Source of the DNA: Kappaphycus alvarezii
Taxonomy: Eukaryota; Rhodophyta; Florideophyceae; Gigartinales; Solieriaceae
DNA: 64,000 nucleotides
Direction: 5' to 3'
Assembly: GCA_002205965.3 (NCBI GenBank)
Contig: NADL03000004.1
Coordinates: 806,001-870,000 of the forward strand
A model generated the notes under the pieces. It did no database searches, was not told the DNA's origin, and saw only the letters and a program-made list of their open reading frames with translations. Position 1 is the first letter of the stretch, and each line of letters begins with the position of its first letter. The translations under genes were made by a program, and so were the position numbers. Shown in pieces: positions 61,133 to 64,000 of the stretch.

Positions 61133-62224
61133 TTAGTCCGCTGAAAGCTTCGGCATCGCGTGAGAATGTTTTTCGTGTTGCGATAGTCTGCTGTTGAGAA
61201 AGAAGATGAGCCACGCATGATGTGTTGCTTGAAGCACATTGTACCTTGATCGTTGTATTTTAGCTCGATTGGTTTCTTTGATTCTTAGTCCCTGTCTTCT
61301 AAAAAGATACACTTTGGTCTCTGTTAATTTCTCAGTGGAGCCTGATGTAGTTCCCATTTGCCTGATGCATCGGTGTAGTCGTTTGTGTAGAGTATTTGGT
61401 TCATTTCGGGTGGCCATTATTGCAAATGGTGCATAGAATGATTGAAAATTCACAACGTTAATAATTGAATCTGGTAATAGTAATGGAGGTTTGTAAGCAT
61501 CATCGAGTAGAGTTTGTAATTTACGAGCACGCTGGAACAATAGATCGAGTTGCTGGGATTTTGACTTATTTGGGTGTTTGTGCTTAATGTACTAGAGGCT
61601 AAGTGTCTTCCACTCAGTATTGTAGGTGTTTCGGTTTGCTGGTGCCATAAATTGAGCATTCATTTGTGCAAAGGCATCACCAATTGAAGTTACTGCAGGC
61701 GCAACGTAGTCAGTGTAGAATAGTAATGCTTGTGCTCTGAATATTACATTTGGCACTTACAGATGTTCGGCTTCGGTTATTTCGAAGGCTTCCCAGTCCT
61801 GCAAGAACTTACGCTTGACTGCTGAAATAATTGGACACTCATATGGTCCACTGTATTGATCGTTCGACTTAAGATGCAGTTTAAGAAATTCCCTCTTAGC
61901 TGTGTGTGTTGGGTTGTTCTTCAGTTGTATTAGCAATGATTTTGATGCACATGCAGGGTTACTGGTTGCACCGGAGGGTACGTTAACGGTCATAGATAAT
62001 AACCGCATTTGGATCGATTCACCTGTCCCTTTGCCGCATGGTACACTTTGAAAGTCAAGATAGTCGCGTAGTTTCCTGCGCATACCATTTGTCGACTTAG
62101 TTACATTGTCTGTTGTGACATACTCACGGAAGCTTAGTAGTATATCGTTGCCTGTAACAATTTTCCCAGTAGTTTTTGCAATGAACTTTTCCAGTTCCTT
62201 ATCGTGAAACTCCGGTGTAGTCAC
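61133..62224 (-). pseudogene. orphan coding sequence, ~363 codons, two in-frame stops
   Basis: A single minus-strand frame runs from 62,224 to 61,133, interrupted only by TAA (61,757) and TAG (near 61,589). The first part (62,224-61,760) is hydrophilic and mixed (E-F-H-D-K-E-L-E-K-F-I, later F-L-Q-D-W-E-A-F). The middle is Ala/Asn/Gln-rich (A-F-A-Q-M-N-A-Q-F). The last part has Y-K-P-P-L-L-L-P-D-S, F-Y-A-P-F-A-I-M-A-T and a basic R-I-K-E-T-N-R-A-K-I-Q-R-S-R. The TAA falls inside a perfect GTAAGT donor, so an intron could explain it, but the sequence after it continues to look coding. No family is recognised. The frame opens upstream without an ATG, so the N-terminus is incomplete. It sits inside the inverted 430-bp repeats. 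Confidence 0.6.
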
Positions 62225-62932
62225 GATGTTTTTGTAATATGTTACACATGAGTGGACAGAAAAAAATAAGTAGTTAGATGTAGAATAAAATTAAAGCTCA
62301 TTAGTTGATGGAGGCGCGCGCAATGCTGCCTCTAGACTTCAATAAGATGAAATCGCACGCAATGAGCTAACCTCTAGACAATCTCGACGCTCACTCGTCT
62401 GCCAGCAGATGACCGTGCGCTTTTTTTTGCTTGCTCCTATTCGCAAATGAGGCTGTTAGATGGACGCAAAGTTTTTGACAACTTTATGAATGTAAAAACG
62501 GATGATCCGGAAGGAGGCAGAGTATAGTACTGGCGAGGGTGTTTTGGTGTTCAGTCATAGAGCACGGCGGCAGTAGCTCTGTAGCAACTAAGCTACAGCA
62601 GTACACCCTAAAGAGGGCGCAGACCCCATATTCATAATCACTATAGAAAAGAATCTACGCATATGCGCCTTGCGCGTATCTTACATTATATTGTAGCCCT
62701 CGCCCCTGCACCCTTTTATGAGCATAACTTAGGTCGTCAGCGTGAACTCTCATGTGTGTTGAACGCTTATTTATTCTCCAGGCTAAAAGCCGCCTAGAGG
62801 GCTATGTTGTCAGGATACTCTTGCAAGCGAATACTGTAATGCACAAAAGCGAAGAATCATGCTTGGTCGGAATTGGTTGTGTGTCATAGAGGGGCGGCAT
62901 AGAGATAGTAGGTACATGAAATGTAGTAGCCG
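62225..62932. other. upstream region of the orphan coding sequence
   Basis: The orphan frame stays free of TGA to about 62,340, with one TAA. A branch-point-like CTAAC and a pyrimidine run (62,265-62,285 on the complement) could belong to an intron acceptor. Beyond that, nothing is recognised up to the repeat at 62,933. Confidence 0.3.
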
Positions 62933-63360
62933 CTAGTGTCTATTGGGTCGTTGTTTTCATATGAGGACTACTCTTAGCACTTCTTTTTCAATACAATTTT
63001 TTTAACCTCAGCGCATTTTTTGTTCCTCCGCATTAGTTCATGAGTGTAGATGGCCGATCAAAACAAATTTTTCAAGATTGATGACCTCAATTAAGGCGTG
63101 AGCAATTTTCCTCACTAACGTCGGCTCTTCGCAAGAAGTTGTGAAAACGACTTCATTTTGAAAGAAAATATGGTTCTTATTATCGTAGGGGGTTTCAGAA
63201 ACGAATTCTCAGGTACAGAAAGAATTACTGCCTGTAAACTAATATAAAAAAACCTATTTTGCAGTAAAAATTTAGGGCTTCCAAAAAATTTGCCTTTCCA
63301 AAATGTGACGGAAACTGTCCTCATATGAGGAAAAAGTGTGCCTCATATGAGTACAGTGCT
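62933..63360 (-). repeat. 430-bp repeat, copy B (inverted relative to A)
   Basis: Reverse-complement match to 52,565-52,994 over its full length. The palindrome core survives as CCTCATATGAGG at 63,319-63,330 and is degenerate at 63,341 and near 62,957. See copy A for the two possible interpretations. Confidence 0.85.
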
Positions 63361-63599
63361 CCGAAGAGAAGAAAACTCCGTCATTGAGTATGGATATACA
63401 CTGGCGATGAGAATATATCACAATGATTGCATCCCGTAGTTTTATGGGCTGGCTGTCGGTGAGGTCCTTTTTCCGGAGGAGTTCCATGTTCCTGGTAGCG
63501 GTTGTGAGGGGCGTTTAGTAGGCACTGGGTGATGTGGGAACCAGTGCAGGAACCAACGTAGGACGAGGCGACGTGGGTGCCCCTTGAAGATGGGGGGGT
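63361..63599. other. spacer, G-rich, no gene recognised
   Basis: The minus strand is open with Pro/Thr/Ser/His-rich low-complexity frames (63,740-63,381). The composition alone explains the lack of stops. No motif is seen. Confidence 0.3.
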
Positions 63600-63869
63600 G
63601 TGAGTAAAGCTGGGAAGTATCCAACTTGTGCCGTGGCGGGTGCATGTCGGGGTGAGATGCGACGCTGGCGGCGGCACGGGGGGGGCTGTGACGGGTTTTC
63701 CAGACGGAGATGTAACGGTGGGATGGTAAAGGTGGTCCAAAGTCGTGTGACTGGAGGAGTGAAGACTCGCCTGTATCAGATTAGCTACTCAATCTGGTCA
63801 ACTTGTGCAGCATCCGTAATTTGTCGCTCACCGAAACACGCAGAGCTTAGTCAATCAATTCCAACTTAA
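63600..63869 (+). pseudogene. RLE retrotransposon C-terminus, third plus-strand copy
   Basis: The last ~35 codons (from about 63,762) read V-K-T-R-L-Y-Q-I-S-Y-S-I-W-S then A-A-S-V-I-C-R-S-P. They align almost residue for residue with 3088-3195, and the TAA stop at 63,867 aligns with that at 3196. At the Gln codon (CAG, 63,777) the first copy has TAG. The upstream 50 codons are Gly/Arg-rich and may be unrelated low-complexity sequence. The 3' untranslated DNA continues to the window edge. Confidence 0.8.
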
Positions 63870-64000
63870 TTTTAAGTACTTGGCAACGTTGCACATTTGT
63901 ACTGTACACCAGTGATAAAAGATGAAGCTAAAGTCGTGTGGCACTCCTCACTGTACTGTACTTTACTTTACTTGCTGTAAAGCCTGTTGTCTCGAAAATT
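63870..64000 (+). other. 3' UTR of the RLE copy
   Basis: Alignable with 3199-3289 around GTTGCAC. It contains repeated TACTGTAC-type strings and an ACTTTACTTTACTT run. It continues beyond the window. Confidence 0.45.

Noticed and set aside
390-62224. A changed nuclear genetic code with TAA and TAG read as Gln
   Set aside because: Several frames hold TAA/TAG but few TGA, yet two copies of the RLE protein end at the same TAA, and other remnants contain TGA and frameshifts. Decay by C-to-T at CpA explains the pattern more simply.
63381-63740. A Pro/Thr/His-rich 119-codon minus-strand gene
   Set aside because: The absence of stops follows from G-rich plus-strand composition, and two phases are open at once.

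Overview
This window looks like a transposon-rich, gene-poor piece of a eukaryotic nuclear genome. I see no intact host gene, no tRNA or rRNA gene, no CRISPR array and no bacterial-style operon. Nearly every recognisable coding stretch is the decayed remains of a mobile element, broken by frameshifts and nonsense codons. The element set (an RLE-type non-LTR retrotransposon, Ty1/copia including a type common in fungi and some protists, Helitron, PIF/Harbinger, Tc1/mariner and pogo/Tigger) fits a fungus, alga or other protist better than an animal or vascular plant. The species cannot be named from this sequence.

Layout. 0.4-3.2 kb: non-LTR retrotransposon open reading frame (RT, zinc knuckle, restriction-like endonuclease region), with a second C-terminal fragment of the same protein family on the opposite strand. 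3.89-5.89 kb: a 2.0-kb element with 148-bp terminal inverted repeats, a TA duplication and an unrecognised coding remnant. 8.1-11.5 kb: decayed copia pol on the minus strand. 11.6-33.8 kb: an AT-rich stretch in which I recognise only unidentified coding scraps. 33.8-35.1 kb: a more GC-rich block with a perfect hairpin and a pyrimidine tract. 38.2-41.5 kb: copia gag-pol remnant, plus strand. 41.6-44.9 kb: Helitron Rep-helicase pseudogene, minus strand. 46.0-49.3 kb: a PIF/Harbinger element with both of its genes (DDE transposase and Myb-like protein) convergent inside diverged inverted repeats. 49.5-50.5 and 54.2-55.1 kb: two Tc1/mariner pseudogenes. 56.1-58.3 kb: pogo/Tigger-type pseudogene. 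59.2-60.3 and 63.6-64.0 kb: further 3'-terminal pieces of the RLE retrotransposon family. 60.7-62.3 kb: an unidentified coding remnant on the minus strand, lying between two 430-bp repeats in inverted orientation (52.57 and 62.93 kb) that carry a 16-bp palindrome.

The genes do not work together as a pathway. Each element encoded its own mobility proteins. The best cross-element clue is the decay pattern. A position that is Gln (CAG or CAA) in three copies of the RLE protein is TAG in a fourth, and the pogo frame carries several TAG codons, one at a usually tryptophan position. Both patterns are expected from C-to-T change at CpA, as in repeat-induced point mutation. The true end of the RLE protein is a TAA shared by two copies, which argues against reassignment of TAA.
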